A stretch of 64,000 nt of DNA from Myxococcales bacterium (GTDB taxonomy: Bacteria; Myxococcota_A; Polyangia; Polyangiales; Ga0077539): positions 1 to 64,000 of the forward strand of contig JAEUKI010000004.1 of assembly GCA_016793325.1 (NCBI GenBank), read 5' to 3'. Under the pieces are notes generated by a model that saw only the letters and a list, made by a program, of their open reading frames with translations, was not told where the DNA came from and searched no databases. Below are positions 42,148 to 50,845 of the stretch, piece by piece (position 1 is the first letter of the stretch; each line of letters begins with the position of its first letter). The position numbers were made by a program, and so were the translations under genes.

Positions 42148-42756
42148 GTGACCAACCCCGTGCAAGCCATCAAGATCCTCGTCGTCGACGACGACGCCGG
42201 GATCTGTGACCTGCTCGAGACCGTGCTCAGCAAGGACGGGTTCGAGGTCAAGACGCTGCGCGATCCCACGCAGGCGCCGGGCGAAGTGCGCGGAGGCGGC
42301 TATCACCTGTGCCTCCTCGACATCATGATGCCCAAGCAGGACGGCATCGAGACGCTGACGGCGATCCGCGGCGAGGACACCGACCTCGGCGTGATCGTGA
42401 TCACTGGCTACCCGTCGCTCGAGACCGCTGTCCAATCGATGCAGCTCGACGCGCTCGACTACCTGCGCAAGCCGTTCACCGTCGAAGAGCTCCGCAACGT
42501 CGTCGCCCGCGCGATGAAGAAGAAGGGGCTCACGCGCGCGCCCGAAGAGCAGCTCCACCGAGTGATCGGCGAGACGATCCGCAACCTGCGCAAAGAGAAG
42601 GCGCTCACGCTCAAGCAGATGGCCAAGCGCACCGGGCTCTCGGTGTCGCTCTTGTCGCAAATCGAGCGCGCAGAGTCGAGCGCGAGCATCTCGTCGCTCT
42701 ACAAGATCGCCGTCGCACTCGACACACGGATTCAAGAGCTCTTCGGCGAGTTCTGA
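42148..42756 (+). CDS. Response regulator with XRE-type DNA-binding domain
   Basis: A 202-residue two-domain regulator. The receiver domain (residues 7-122) has Asp14/Asp15, phospho-acceptor Asp58 in LLDIMMPKQDG, Thr86 and Lys108 (YLRKPF). The second domain (about 138-200) is a Cro/CI (XRE) helix-turn-helix, 'IGETIRNLRKEKALTLKQMA' and 'GLSVSLLSQIERAESSASIS', instead of the usual OmpR, NarL or Fis output. GTG 42148 is set by GAGGGAG at 42134-42140. No histidine kinase is adjacent. It is divergent from hslO and followed by a strong terminator hairpin. Confidence 0.9.
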   Translation: MTNPVQAIKILVVDDDAGICDLLETVLSKDGFEVKTLRDPTQAPGEVRGGGYHLCLLDIMMPKQDGIETLTAIRGEDTDLGVIVITGYPSLETAVQSMQLDALDYLRKPFTVEELRNVVARAMKKKGLTRAPEEQLHRVIGETIRNLRKEKALTLKQMAKRTGLSVSLLSQIERAESSASISSLYKIAVALDTRIQELFGEF

Positions 42757-42953
42757 CGGCGCTGATCGACCTCACCCCCGCTGCCGCGCGCCCCTCTCCC
42801 GCGAGACCGCGGGAGAGGGGCTTTGATTTTGTGGGCGTTGTGCGTCGCCGTCGGTCTTCTGCCACGACGCGTTGATTCCCGTTGCCCCTCTCCCGCGGTC
42901 CCGCGGGAGAGGGGCGCGCGGCAGCCGCGGGTGAGGTCGAGCGATCAGCGCCG
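42757..42953. repeat. Nested palindromic element
   Basis: Arms 42757-42803 and 42902-42953 are inverted copies (one 4-5-nt indel). Inside are two nearly identical 30-nt hairpins, CCCCTCTCCCGCG with CGCGGGAGAGGGG, at 42791-42820 and 42885-42914. The rest of 42954-43114 has no gene. It forms a long hairpin built from two small ones, as in BIME-type paired REPs. Confidence 0.78.
42791..42830 (+). terminator. Hairpin with T-rich tail
   Basis: A 13-bp perfect stem (CCCCTCTCCCGCG, 42791-42803, with 42808-42820) and 4-nt loop is followed by CTTTGATTTT. It lies 34 nt after the REC-XRE stop and is a plausible intrinsic terminator for that gene, although it is also part of the repeat element. Confidence 0.6.
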
Positions 42954-43114
42954 GCGGACGGCGCTGTTGGTGGCGGACCCATTTATTCAAGACTCGTGCT
43001 CGCGTGCCGTGGCGCAGACGGGCGGTTTGTATGGGTGAAGAACCGCCGCAAATCGCCCGAGAAACTCCTTGTCGGTGCGCCGTTCTGGTACCGTGTTCGG
43101 GAGGTCTTTTCGCC

Positions 43115-45472
43115 ATGCGCACACCCCTTCGTCGATTGATCACCCCCGCGCTCGCCGCGCTCGTCGCGTGCTCCCAACCTCCCGCGCCGTCGGACGCTGG
43201 GGACTCAGGAGGCTCGGACATCAACTCCGATCGCCCATCGACCACCGACGCGACGACGGACACAGGCGTCGACGCGGCGCCGCCCGACGCGACGACGGAC
43301 GACGTCGTGACTCCCGCAGATACGGGCACGGGCACGGACACGGGCGTCGATACGGGCGTGGACACGGGCGTCGACACGGGGGTCACGTCGATGTTCGGGC
43401 TCGACACGCGACCGGCGAACGCGTCGTGTCGCGCGTTCGCTCGACCCACGGGAACGGCGGGCGTCCGCGCGGACCGCGCGCTCCCGATGCAGCCCAACTT
43501 TTCAAATGTCACCGAGGTGCAGCAGGCGCCGGGCAACAACACGTACTGGTACTTCGTCGAGAAGATCGGCCGCATTCGCCGCGTGAACAACGACGGGATG
43601 GGCAACACGGTCACGACGTTCGGGGACGTGTCGGGCCGCGTCAACGCAGGGCCCAACGAAGCGGGCCTGCTCGGGCTGGCCTTTCATCCGAACTTCGCGA
43701 TGAACGGCTACGTCTACCTGCACTACAACCGCACGATGGGCGGGCAGCTGCAGTCGGTGATCTCGCGCTTCGTGTCCCCGGACCGAGGCGCGACGCTCAC
43801 GACGACGGGAACCAACCACGAGACGATCCTGCTCACCGTCAATCAACCGTTCGACAATCACAACGGCGGCAAGATCGCGTTCGGCGCCGACGGGATGCTC
43901 TACATCTCGCTCGGCGACGGAGGCTCGGGCGGCGACCCGATGAACAACTCGCAAAACCTTGGAAATCTCCTCGGAAAAATCCTCCGCATCGACGTCGATC
44001 GCATGGCCGGCGGGATGCAGTACGCGATCCCCGCGGACAACCCCTTCGTCTCTCGCGCCGGAGCGCGCGGAGAGATCTACGCGTACGGCCTTCGCAACCC
44101 GTGGAAGTTCTCGTTCGACACGCGCACGGGCGACCTGTGGGCCGGTGACGTCGGGCAAGGCGCGCTCGAAGAGGTCGACGTCATTCGCCGCGGCGGAAAC
44201 TACGGTTGGCGCATCATGGAGGGCACCAACTGCTTCAACCCTGGAACGGGCTGCAACATGTCTGGCTTGCAGCTCCCGGTCGTCACGTATCCGCGGAGCG
44301 AGGGCGTCTCGATCACGGGCGGCTACGTGTATCGAGGGACGGCGATTCCGTCGCTACAGGGGCGGTACATCTTCGGTGACTTCGGCTCGAGCCGCGTGTG
44401 GGCCGTGCAGTACGACGCCATGGGTCGCGCGTCTCGGCAGGACCTCTTCACCGCCGCGGGAGGCATGGGGACGTTTGCGCAGGACCAGAACGGCGAGGTC
44501 TACGTCGTCACGTACAACAACGGCTTGATGTATCGCATCAACCCGACGGGGACGCCGCCGGTGGACATGGTTCCGCGAACGCTCTCGGCCACGGGGTGCT
44601 TCACCGCGGGAGACATCACGCGGCCCGCAGCGGGCGTGATACCGTACAGCGTCAACGCGGCGCTGTGGTCCGATGGCGCGGCGAAAGACCGGTATTTCGC
44701 GATTCCCGACGGAGCGCGCATCACGGTCAACGCCGATGGGGACTTCGACTTCCCGAACGGGACCGTGCTCATCAAGACCTTCTCGATCGGCGGTCGCCGC
44801 GTCGAGACGCGCTTGTTCGTTCGCCACATGGACGGCGTGTGGGCCGGCTACACGTACGCGTACAACGCGGCTGGGACCGACGCGGATCTCTTGCAAGCAG
44901 GCGAGACGCGCATGTTCGGAACGCAGTCGTGGTCCTACCCGTCCCGCAGCGAGTGCTTGAGCTGCCACACGTCCGCCGCTGGATTTTCGCTGGGTCTCGA
45001 GCTCGCGCAGCTCAACGGACCGCAGACGTACCCCGCCACTGGGCGCACGGCGAACCAGCTCGATACGCTCGATCGCGTGGGCTACTTCGCCGCGGCGCTC
45101 CCTGCGACGCGCCCCACCATGCCCACGTACACGGGCGGGACGTTCAACGCGACGGAGCGCGCGCGGGCGTACCTCCACTCGAACTGCTCGTCGTGTCACC
45201 GACCGGGCTCGACGGGCCGTGGAAACATGGACCTGCGCTACGCCACGGCGTCGGCGATGACCAACACGTGCAACGCGACGCCGAGCCAAGGCGACCTCGG
45301 CGTGATGGGCGCGCGCGTGGTGCTTCCGGGCGATCCCGCGAGGTCTGTGCTGTCTCTGCGCATGCACGCGCTCGACGCCAACCGCATGCCTCCGCTCGCC
45401 TCGCGCGTGTTGGACATGCAGGGCACTACGCTGGTCGACAATTGGATCCGCGGCTTGATGGCGTGCCCGTGA
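43115..45472 (+). CDS. Glucose/sorbosone dehydrogenase-like lipoprotein fused to cytochrome c
   Basis: A 785-residue lipoprotein: lipobox LVAC (Cys19), Asp/Thr stalk with four DTGV units (about 45-92), a PQQ-type sugar dehydrogenase propeller (about 110-490), and a C-terminal domain with two c-heme motifs, CLSCH and CSSCH. The propeller includes 'AGLLGLAFHPNF', 'GGKIAFGADGMLYISLGDGG', 'YAYGLRNPWKFSFD' and 'GGNYGWRIMEG'. The C-terminal half matches the HNE_0200-type family pattern. The enzyme would oxidise a sugar with PQQ and pass electrons through its own hemes. GGGAGG at 43099-43104 supports ATG 43115. Confidence 0.88.
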   Translation: MRTPLRRLITPALAALVACSQPPAPSDAGDSGGSDINSDRPSTTDATTDTGVDAAPPDATTDDVVTPADTGTGTDTGVDTGVDTGVDTGVTSMFGLDTRPANASCRAFARPTGTAGVRADRALPMQPNFSNVTEVQQAPGNNTYWYFVEKIGRIRRVNNDGMGNTVTTFGDVSGRVNAGPNEAGLLGLAFHPNFAMNGYVYLHYNRTMGGQLQSVISRFVSPDRGATLTTTGTNHETILLTVNQPFDNHNGGKIAFGADGMLYISLGDGGSGGDPMNNSQNLGNLLGKILRIDVDRMAGGMQYAIPADNPFVSRAGARGEIYAYGLRNPWKFSFDTRTGDLWAGDVGQGALEEVDVIRRGGNYGWRIMEGTNCFNPGTGCNMSGLQLPVVTYPRSEGVSITGGYVYRGTAIPSLQGRYIFGDFGSSRVWAVQYDAMGRASRQDLFTAAGGMGTFAQDQNGEVYVVTYNNGLMYRINPTGTPPVDMVPRTLSATGCFTAGDITRPAAGVIPYSVNAALWSDGAAKDRYFAIPDGARITVNADGDFDFPNGTVLIKTFSIGGRRVETRLFVRHMDGVWAGYTYAYNAAGTDADLLQAGETRMFGTQSWSYPSRSECLSCHTSAAGFSLGLELAQLNGPQTYPATGRTANQLDTLDRVGYFAAALPATRPTMPTYTGGTFNATERARAYLHSNCSSCHRPGSTGRGNMDLRYATASAMTNTCNATPSQGDLGVMGARVVLPGDPARSVLSLRMHALDANRMPPLASRVLDMQGTTLVDNWIRGLMACP

Positions 45473-45473
45473 G

Positions 45474-45941
45474 TTAGGGCTTCTTGCACGCGTCCGCGAG
45501 GTCGCGCGCGTAGCGGTCGAACACGGGGCCGAAGTCAGGGAGCGATCCCTTGATCATCGGGAGCATCGCGCCGCGAAACACTTCGACCATCTCGAAGACG
45601 GTCCCCTTCGCCGTCGACTCGAGGGTGAAGGTTCGCGTTCCCTGAAACATCGGGAAGAAGCCGTCTTGCCAGACCATCTTCTTGTTCGGCTCGAACGCGA
45701 CGACCTTCGGTGAAAACGTCCGTCCCGGCGCGACGGGAACCTTGATCTCGAGCTTCTGGCCGAGGGCGATGGGGCCGCGGATGCTCTCGACGGTGGAGTT
45801 CCACTTGGGAAATCCCTCGGCGTCGGTGAGCTTGTGCCAGACGGCTTCGGGCGGGGCGTCGATCTCGACGCGCACGGCGTAGCGCAAGTTGAACGCGGAC
45901 TCGGTCTTCTCTGTCATCGGTGGATCGAGCGCGAGGGTCAC
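45474..45941 (-). CDS. SRPBCC (START-like) family protein
   Basis: A 155-residue protein of the polyketide-cyclase/START-like SRPBCC fold: 'VRVEIDAPPEAVWHKLTDAE' (strand and first helices), 'FPKWNSTVESIRGPIALGQK', 'GTRTFTLESTAKGTVFEMVE' and a long C-terminal helix. These proteins bind small hydrophobic ligands; here the ligand is unknown. GTG 45941 overlaps the stop of the AraC-type gene (4-bp GTGA), suggesting coupling; ATG 45917 is an alternative start closer to the domain. Converges with the dehydrogenase gene. Confidence 0.85.
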   Translation of the reverse strand: MTLALDPPMTEKTESAFNLRYAVRVEIDAPPEAVWHKLTDAEGFPKWNSTVESIRGPIALGQKLEIKVPVAPGRTFSPKVVAFEPNKKMVWQDGFFPMFQGTRTFTLESTAKGTVFEMVEVFRGAMLPMIKGSLPDFGPVFDRYARDLADACKKP

Positions 45942-46786
45942 CCTTCGGTCTCGTCGCCGTCTTGTAAGAACACGACGACGTTCGGCGCGAAGTCATCGGG
46001 CCCCTCGGGCGGATAGTACCCCCGATACCCTCGCGGAACGCCGCCGCTCATCCGCTTGAAGTCCTTGATGAAGTGCGCCTGATCGAAGTACCCCGCGCTC
46101 GCCGCCACCTCCGCGAGCGGACAGCCCGGGTCGCGCATGAGGGCCTTGAGCGCGCGCTGAAAGCGCAGCACCGTCGCGATGGTCTTCGGCGCGATCCCCA
46201 AGTGCCTCGCGAACAGTCGTTCGACTTGTCGCACGGACACGTCTTCGCGCTGCGCGAGCTCTTCGACCGTTCCGCCGCCGTGCGCGTCCGTGATCGCCGC
46301 GAGCAGCCTCGCGAACGACTCGTACCCGTCGTCGAGCGCGAGGTGCGCGACGAAGAACGCATCGAGCAGCGCCGCGCTCGCGTCGACGTCGCTCGCTTCA
46401 CGGAGCGCTGCTTCGAGCGCGAGCGCTCCATCGCCGAGCACGCGCTCGGGCCGAGGCGTCTCGTTGGTGAACGCCTGCAGCGACTCGCGCGTAAACGGCC
46501 CGACGCCGCCCAAGCGAAACCGCACCCCAGCGATGCGAACGAGCCCCTTCTGAACGATGCAAATGGGCACGAGGCGCTGCGCGTCGAAGTTCGACGCTGC
46601 GTGGTGGCTCGACGGACCGCCGATGATTTCGCGCGTGTACGGCGCGCCGAAATTGAACACGAGGTCCGCGCGTCCGTCGACGAACGCGTTGACGCGAAGG
46701 TCGACAGGGCCCTCGTGAGAGGTCACGAACCAATAGTGCTCGATGAAGCGTCGGAGCTCGGCGCGCGGCGCGCGAAGGTCGTACAC
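45938..46786 (-). CDS. AraC-family transcriptional regulator
   Basis: A 282-residue regulator. The N-terminal domain resembles the DUF6597/ligand-binding type ('LRRFIEHYWFVTSHEGPVDL', 'RADLVFNFGAPYTRE', 'GVRFRLGGVGPFTRES'). The C-terminal ~100 residues are an AraC double helix-turn-helix ('VRQVERLFARHLGIAPKTIA', 'PLAEVAASAGYFDQAHFIKD', ending FKRMSGGVPRGYRG). GTG 46786 is chosen because the longer frame upstream is simply the repeat-rich region. It is cotranscribed with the SRPBCC gene, and probably controls it or a linked pathway. Confidence 0.88.
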   Translation of the reverse strand: MYDLRAPRAELRRFIEHYWFVTSHEGPVDLRVNAFVDGRADLVFNFGAPYTREIIGGPSSHHAASNFDAQRLVPICIVQKGLVRIAGVRFRLGGVGPFTRESLQAFTNETPRPERVLGDGALALEAALREASDVDASAALLDAFFVAHLALDDGYESFARLLAAITDAHGGGTVEELAQREDVSVRQVERLFARHLGIAPKTIATVLRFQRALKALMRDPGCPLAEVAASAGYFDQAHFIKDFKRMSGGVPRGYRGYYPPEGPDDFAPNVVVFLQDGDETEG

Positions 46787-47366
46787 GGCGCGAAGAGAGT
46801 ACCCGACGGAAGGTGTACGGGGCGCGGCAGCGAGCCGCCGATTGGGCGCGGCAGCAAGCAGCCACACGGGGCGCGGCAGCGAGCAGCCGCGCACTGTGCT
46901 TCGCAGACCCGATCGGCGAGTTCTCTCGAGCTAGCTCCGCAGGCGTTCTCGCTCGCGCTCGAACGTAGGCACGTGAGTTGTCGCGCGAGCGTGCTTCGAG
47001 TTGGCTGCAAATGCGCAGGTAGAGTTCGAGAGACTCTTGCCTCGAAGTTCGAGCGCGAGAGAGAACGCCTGCCGAGATAGATCGCGTGACAGCGCCCCGT
47101 GATGTCTTCGAGGCACCGTGCGCGGCTGCTCGCTGCCGCGCACGGTGAGGCGCGGGGAGCACGCGGCCGTCGAGTCCCGAAATCGGGACGACTGAGTACC
47201 GCCGGGTGTACTCGGGCTTAGCGGGAGGGGGCCCGACCCGCGCGATCACCGAGGCCCGGTGGATTGCACAGCCATCCATCGCGAGGCGGGTGCGGCGTCG
47301 CTCGTCGCAGTCGTACGGTCTCTGGTGTGTCACGGTTGCCGCGGGCAGAACGATCGGTGCGAGACC
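46787..47366. other. Gene-free region with palindromic repeats
   Basis: The 580-bp gap between the AraC-type gene and the WD40 gene holds a short tandem array of GGGCGCGGCAGCGAGC-type units (about 46819-46890) and the long palindrome at 46871-47141. Between 47142 and 47366 nothing is recognised; the promoter of the WD40 gene should be there. Confidence 0.5.
46871..47141. repeat. 271-bp palindromic element
   Basis: Positions 46871-46894 and 47118-47141 are perfect 24-bp inverted copies. Inner arms 46940-46964 and 47047-47071 match with one mismatch in 25. No gene lies inside. The outer arm also occurs in degenerate direct copies just upstream. The shape fits a non-autonomous REP/MITE element. 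Confidence 0.8.
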
Positions 47367-49706
47367 ATGAACGACAACGCCTCGACACCCGATCGCGATC
47401 GACAGAGGCCGAGCACCCGAACGCGCATCGCCTGGTCTCTCGCGGCCCTCTCGGTCGGGGCTCTCGCGTGGTCACTCTTTGCGTCGCGTCGTGTTGTTCG
47501 TCGTACGGAGGCTGAGCGAGCGATCCTCCGTGCCGAGCGTGAAGACGCCGTCGCTGCCGCGCTTGCCTCGGAGATCGAGACGCATGTCCTCAAGTTCGGG
47601 CGCTACTCGGAGCGCGCGTCGTCGACAGAGCGCCGCGACGAGCTCCGCAAGATCGCCGTGCTCCTGCGACGCGCGACGACCGGCGCGAACGCCTCTCTCT
47701 TTCGCGAGCTCCGCCACGAAATCAGGTTGCAAGCTGCGCTGCACGAACTCTGCTGGGTGACCGAACAAGAGCCGCTCACTCTGCTGCACGAACCTTCGCG
47801 CGAGGTGACGTCGATCGCGATCACGGATGACGGTTCGCGTGTGTTGACCGGTAGCGACCGAGACACAGCGAGGCTCTGGGATGTTCGCTCTGGCGCGGTT
47901 TTGCGCGTGTTTCGCGCGGCCGTCACGCAACCGTTCCCGTCCGAGGGCGTCGCGGTCGCCCTCTCTGGTGACGGGGCGCTCGCCGTCACTGCATGGACTG
48001 GCGAGGTTCAGTTGTGGAACGCGAACACCGGCGCGCTCGTCCGCTCGATCGCTGGTCCTCAGCGCGGCATGCCGATCATCGCGCTCTCGAAGAACAGCGA
48101 GCATCTGTTCGTCACGGGCAGAGACGAGGCCGTCGTACAAGTTTGGGACGTTCGCACTGGCGCGTCGCTCCGAACGCTCGTGGGGCATCGGGGCGCGGTC
48201 ACCGCGCTCGCCGTGATGGGGGATTCGACGATCGCGAGCGCCGGCGTGGATCGAACCGTTCGCGTTTGGAATGCGCGTTCGGGAGAACTGCGTCACGTGT
48301 TGCCGCAGCGCGACGCGGTGAGTTCGATCTCGTTGATCGAGGAGCGCGACGAGCTTCTCGTCTCGCTCGATGCAGGCGGCATCGTGAGATATCGGGCAAT
48401 TTCGCAGAGCTCGTCGCCCTTTCCCGTTGCGTTGCAGGAGTTCGACGACGCGGTCGACACCGTGGCGCCCCTCGGCGACGGGCGCACGCTGATGGCGCTC
48501 GAGCGAGCACCCGCGCGTTTGAATCTGTGGGACTACGGCCGTCGCCCCGACCGATACACGCGGCGAATGACGCTCTCGGCCTCGGGCCCTTTCGCAGCGT
48601 CTCGCGATGGTTCGCGTATCGTTGCAGCGACTACGTCGGAAGCCGACTCCGATGCGACGGCGACCGTCGGTGTCTGGAGCGGTCGGGTCGGCGATCTCCC
48701 CCAGGGCTACAATCCATTCGGCGACGAAGCGTACGGATTCTTGCCGGACGGCGTTCGCGTCTTCGTGCACCACCGCGGAGCTCTTTGGGTTTGGAACACT
48801 CACAGCGACCGGATCGAACGGCGCTGCGAGCGCGGGCGCGAAGACGGAGCAGTTGCGAGTACGAGCGGTTCGCGACTGAGCGTGTATGCAGACGAATCTC
48901 GGGTGCTCCGAGGAGCAGACGTCATCGACACACGCACGTGCGCGCTCGTTTGGCGATTGCCTGTGGCTGGGGACCTCACTGCGTCTGCGCTCTTTTCCGG
49001 CGACTCGCTCATCGTCACTGGGGCGAGCACTGGCATCGTACAGCTCTGGGACGCGCGCACCGGCGCACTGCTTCGCTCGTTCGACGGGCACCGAGGCGAG
49101 ATCAACGCCGTTGCGGGTTCACCGGATGGGTCTCGCGTTCTCACGGCGAGCAACGATCAAACATCACGACTTTGGAACGCTCGCACAGGTGAGCTGCTGC
49201 AGACCATTCGCCCCGGTCGGAGGGCGCTCACAGCGGCTTTCGCCAACAACCAGCTGTTCTTCGTGGCAGGTCGCGACGAGCACGAGGTCGAGTCGCGCGA
49301 TGTCCGGTCGGGTCGAGTGGTTCGCGTGTTTCGCAGCCCCTCGACGGAGTGGCCCAGACAGGCGTTCGTGCTCGGTGACGGATCGCGGGTGCTGATCGAC
49401 GGTTTCGCTCGTATCTGGCAGACCCACACGGCGACGCCTTTCGACCACACGCTGTACTCGCCCAGAGAGCCGGACTCTGTCGCGCCAGATGGTTCCCGTT
49501 TCGTGAATCGCGGACTCGTGGTTCCGCTCACGATCGCGGCCTGGATCGAGCATGTTTGCCTCCGGATTTCCTCGAGCGATCTGTGGATGGAACCGACGAT
49601 GCGTGACGTGCGCGCCTGGTGCAGCGACCGAGCATCCGCCGCGATCGGGGCGAACCGAAGCCAGCTCCAAGCGATGGCTGCGCTCGACGCGGGGCACGGG
49701 GGATGA
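47367..49706 (+). CDS. WD40-repeat membrane protein
   Basis: A 779-residue protein. A short cytoplasmic start is followed by one membrane helix (residues about 21-39, IAWSLAALSVGALAWSLFA) and a helical coil (about 45-115). From about 130 on there are many WD40 repeats ('SIAITDDGSRVLTGSDRDTA..LWD', 'VQVWDVRTGASLRTLVGHRG', 'VQLWDARTGALLRSFDGHRG', 'SRLWNARTGELLQTI'). ATG 47367 is chosen as the start next to the helix. The pattern resembles the C-terminal part of WD40 kinases or NTPases of myxobacteria, but no catalytic domain is present. Probably a periplasm- or cytoplasm-facing scaffold. Confidence 0.85.
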   Translation: MNDNASTPDRDRQRPSTRTRIAWSLAALSVGALAWSLFASRRVVRRTEAERAILRAEREDAVAAALASEIETHVLKFGRYSERASSTERRDELRKIAVLLRRATTGANASLFRELRHEIRLQAALHELCWVTEQEPLTLLHEPSREVTSIAITDDGSRVLTGSDRDTARLWDVRSGAVLRVFRAAVTQPFPSEGVAVALSGDGALAVTAWTGEVQLWNANTGALVRSIAGPQRGMPIIALSKNSEHLFVTGRDEAVVQVWDVRTGASLRTLVGHRGAVTALAVMGDSTIASAGVDRTVRVWNARSGELRHVLPQRDAVSSISLIEERDELLVSLDAGGIVRYRAISQSSSPFPVALQEFDDAVDTVAPLGDGRTLMALERAPARLNLWDYGRRPDRYTRRMTLSASGPFAASRDGSRIVAATTSEADSDATATVGVWSGRVGDLPQGYNPFGDEAYGFLPDGVRVFVHHRGALWVWNTHSDRIERRCERGREDGAVASTSGSRLSVYADESRVLRGADVIDTRTCALVWRLPVAGDLTASALFSGDSLIVTGASTGIVQLWDARTGALLRSFDGHRGEINAVAGSPDGSRVLTASNDQTSRLWNARTGELLQTIRPGRRALTAAFANNQLFFVAGRDEHEVESRDVRSGRVVRVFRSPSTEWPRQAFVLGDGSRVLIDGFARIWQTHTATPFDHTLYSPREPDSVAPDGSRFVNRGLVVPLTIAAWIEHVCLRISSSDLWMEPTMRDVRAWCSDRASAAIGANRSQLQAMAALDAGHGG

Positions 49707-49772
49707 GTCTCGGCAGATGAACAGCACCCTTGATGATGAGCGACTGCGCATGGCTCTTCGCGCGGTCGTCAC

Positions 49773-50486
49773 TCAAAAGCGGGCGTATCCCACACCCAAC
49801 CAAAGCGCGAAGCCGAAGTCGAGCCGACTCCCTGCCGGCCGAATGGTGGTGCTGCTGCTGCACAACAAGAAGCAGTAGGGGCCTGCGGCGGGCCAACTTC
49901 TCGACCCGACGCCGAAGTCGGCTTCGATCAGGATCTCGAACGCGTTGCGCACGCCCTCTCTCGACCGTACGGTCGGGTGGAACGCAGCGCGCAGCGGAAT
50001 TCCAACAAATGTGATGTTCGCTTCGTAACGACTCAATAAAAATGCCGCTGTGTTGTGCAGGCGCACGATCGACATACCGGATCCCAACGCAAACTGGTCT
50101 GTTGGAGCGAACTCCGCGATCACTGCGCCGTGCACCGCCCAGCCCGTCCCTGCTGTGCCCGCAAACTGCGCATCGAGACCAACGCGCTCGGTAAGCTGCG
50201 CACCTACGCGAACGTAACCGCCAACGCCCACGCTGGGCCAGTCTTGGCCGATGCCCCAACAACTTACTTGCGCGCCGACCCCGAGCCGGAGACGCACAAG
50301 CGAAGAGGGACGTGTCGCTGTCGTGGTCGCGACCGCGTCTGTGGGCGATGCCGCGGACACCGCGGGCGCGGGCTGTTGCGCGAGGCTCGTCGACGGGAAC
50401 AGCGATGTCGCGACGGCGAGCGGCACCGCGAGGCAGGCGAGTGGCCGAGGCACGGGTTTGTGCGTCACGTTGAGTGTCTGAATCAT
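49773..50486 (-). CDS. Exported outer-membrane-like protein
   Basis: A 237-residue exported protein. The signal peptide (about 10-37) ends SLAQQ. A Ser/Ala/Thr linker is followed by alternating strands: 'VRLRLGVGAQVSCWGIGQDW', 'VGGYVRVGAQLTERVGLDAQ', 'GAVIAEFAPTDQFALGSGMS' and a final 'LDFGFALWLGVGYARF' ending in Phe, as in outer-membrane barrels. Two Cys near residue 212-216. ATG 50486 is used; GTG 50501 is possible. It converges with the WD40 gene (66 bp apart). Confidence 0.72.
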   Translation of the reverse strand: MIQTLNVTHKPVPRPLACLAVPLAVATSLFPSTSLAQQPAPAVSAASPTDAVATTTATRPSSLVRLRLGVGAQVSCWGIGQDWPSVGVGGYVRVGAQLTERVGLDAQFAGTAGTGWAVHGAVIAEFAPTDQFALGSGMSIVRLHNTAAFLLSRYEANITFVGIPLRAAFHPTVRSREGVRNAFEILIEADFGVGSRSWPAAGPYCFLLCSSSTTIRPAGSRLDFGFALWLGVGYARF

Positions 50487-50845
50487 GAGATGCACTCGCA
50501 ACCGGCTGGCGCTGGTCCGTCAGTCCGAACGCTCCGTCGTTCGCTCCGACGCCAATCGATTGTAACGACAGTTTCACCGACGCGGACGAGTGAGTCACGC
50601 GCTCCCCTCGACGCTCATCTCGCTGCTCGAACCTCGCTCGAACAAACGAGCGCCGCGCCTGAGTGCCCCCGGGCGAGACGGTCCTCAATCACCCAATAGC
50701 TCGATTTCTTCGACTGTCTACTCGGCTGCTTCGCTGAATTGTCAGCGAATTTGCATTCCATTGTGACTTGGTGAGTGATTGAGGACCGTCCCTGCGCGCC
50801 CCCTCCGCAACGCAATCACTCGCGCTCGCATCGTACGCTCAACCC
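50487..50845. other. Divergent intergenic region with a palindrome
   Basis: A 359-bp gap between divergent genes. It holds the inverted repeat at 50677-50790; no gene is seen. Promoters for the barrel-like gene (leftward) and the desaturase gene (rightward) must lie here but are not evident. Confidence 0.4.
50677..50790. repeat. Palindromic element with GACGGTCCTCAATCAC ends
   Basis: The left end (50677 on, GACGGTCCTCAATCAC) and right end (to 50790, GTGATTGAGGACCGTC in reverse sense, with slight mismatch inside) are inverted copies of about 19 bp. A second perfect hairpin (TTCGCTGA, 50730-50737, with 50742-50749) lies in the centre. The GACGGT core is shared with the ends of the 478-bp element at 35956. 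Small non-autonomous palindrome. Confidence 0.72.

Noticed and set aside
46787..46894. Longer N-terminus for the AraC-type regulator
   Set aside because: The added 36 codons are translated repeat units; GTG 46786 begins right at the conserved domain.
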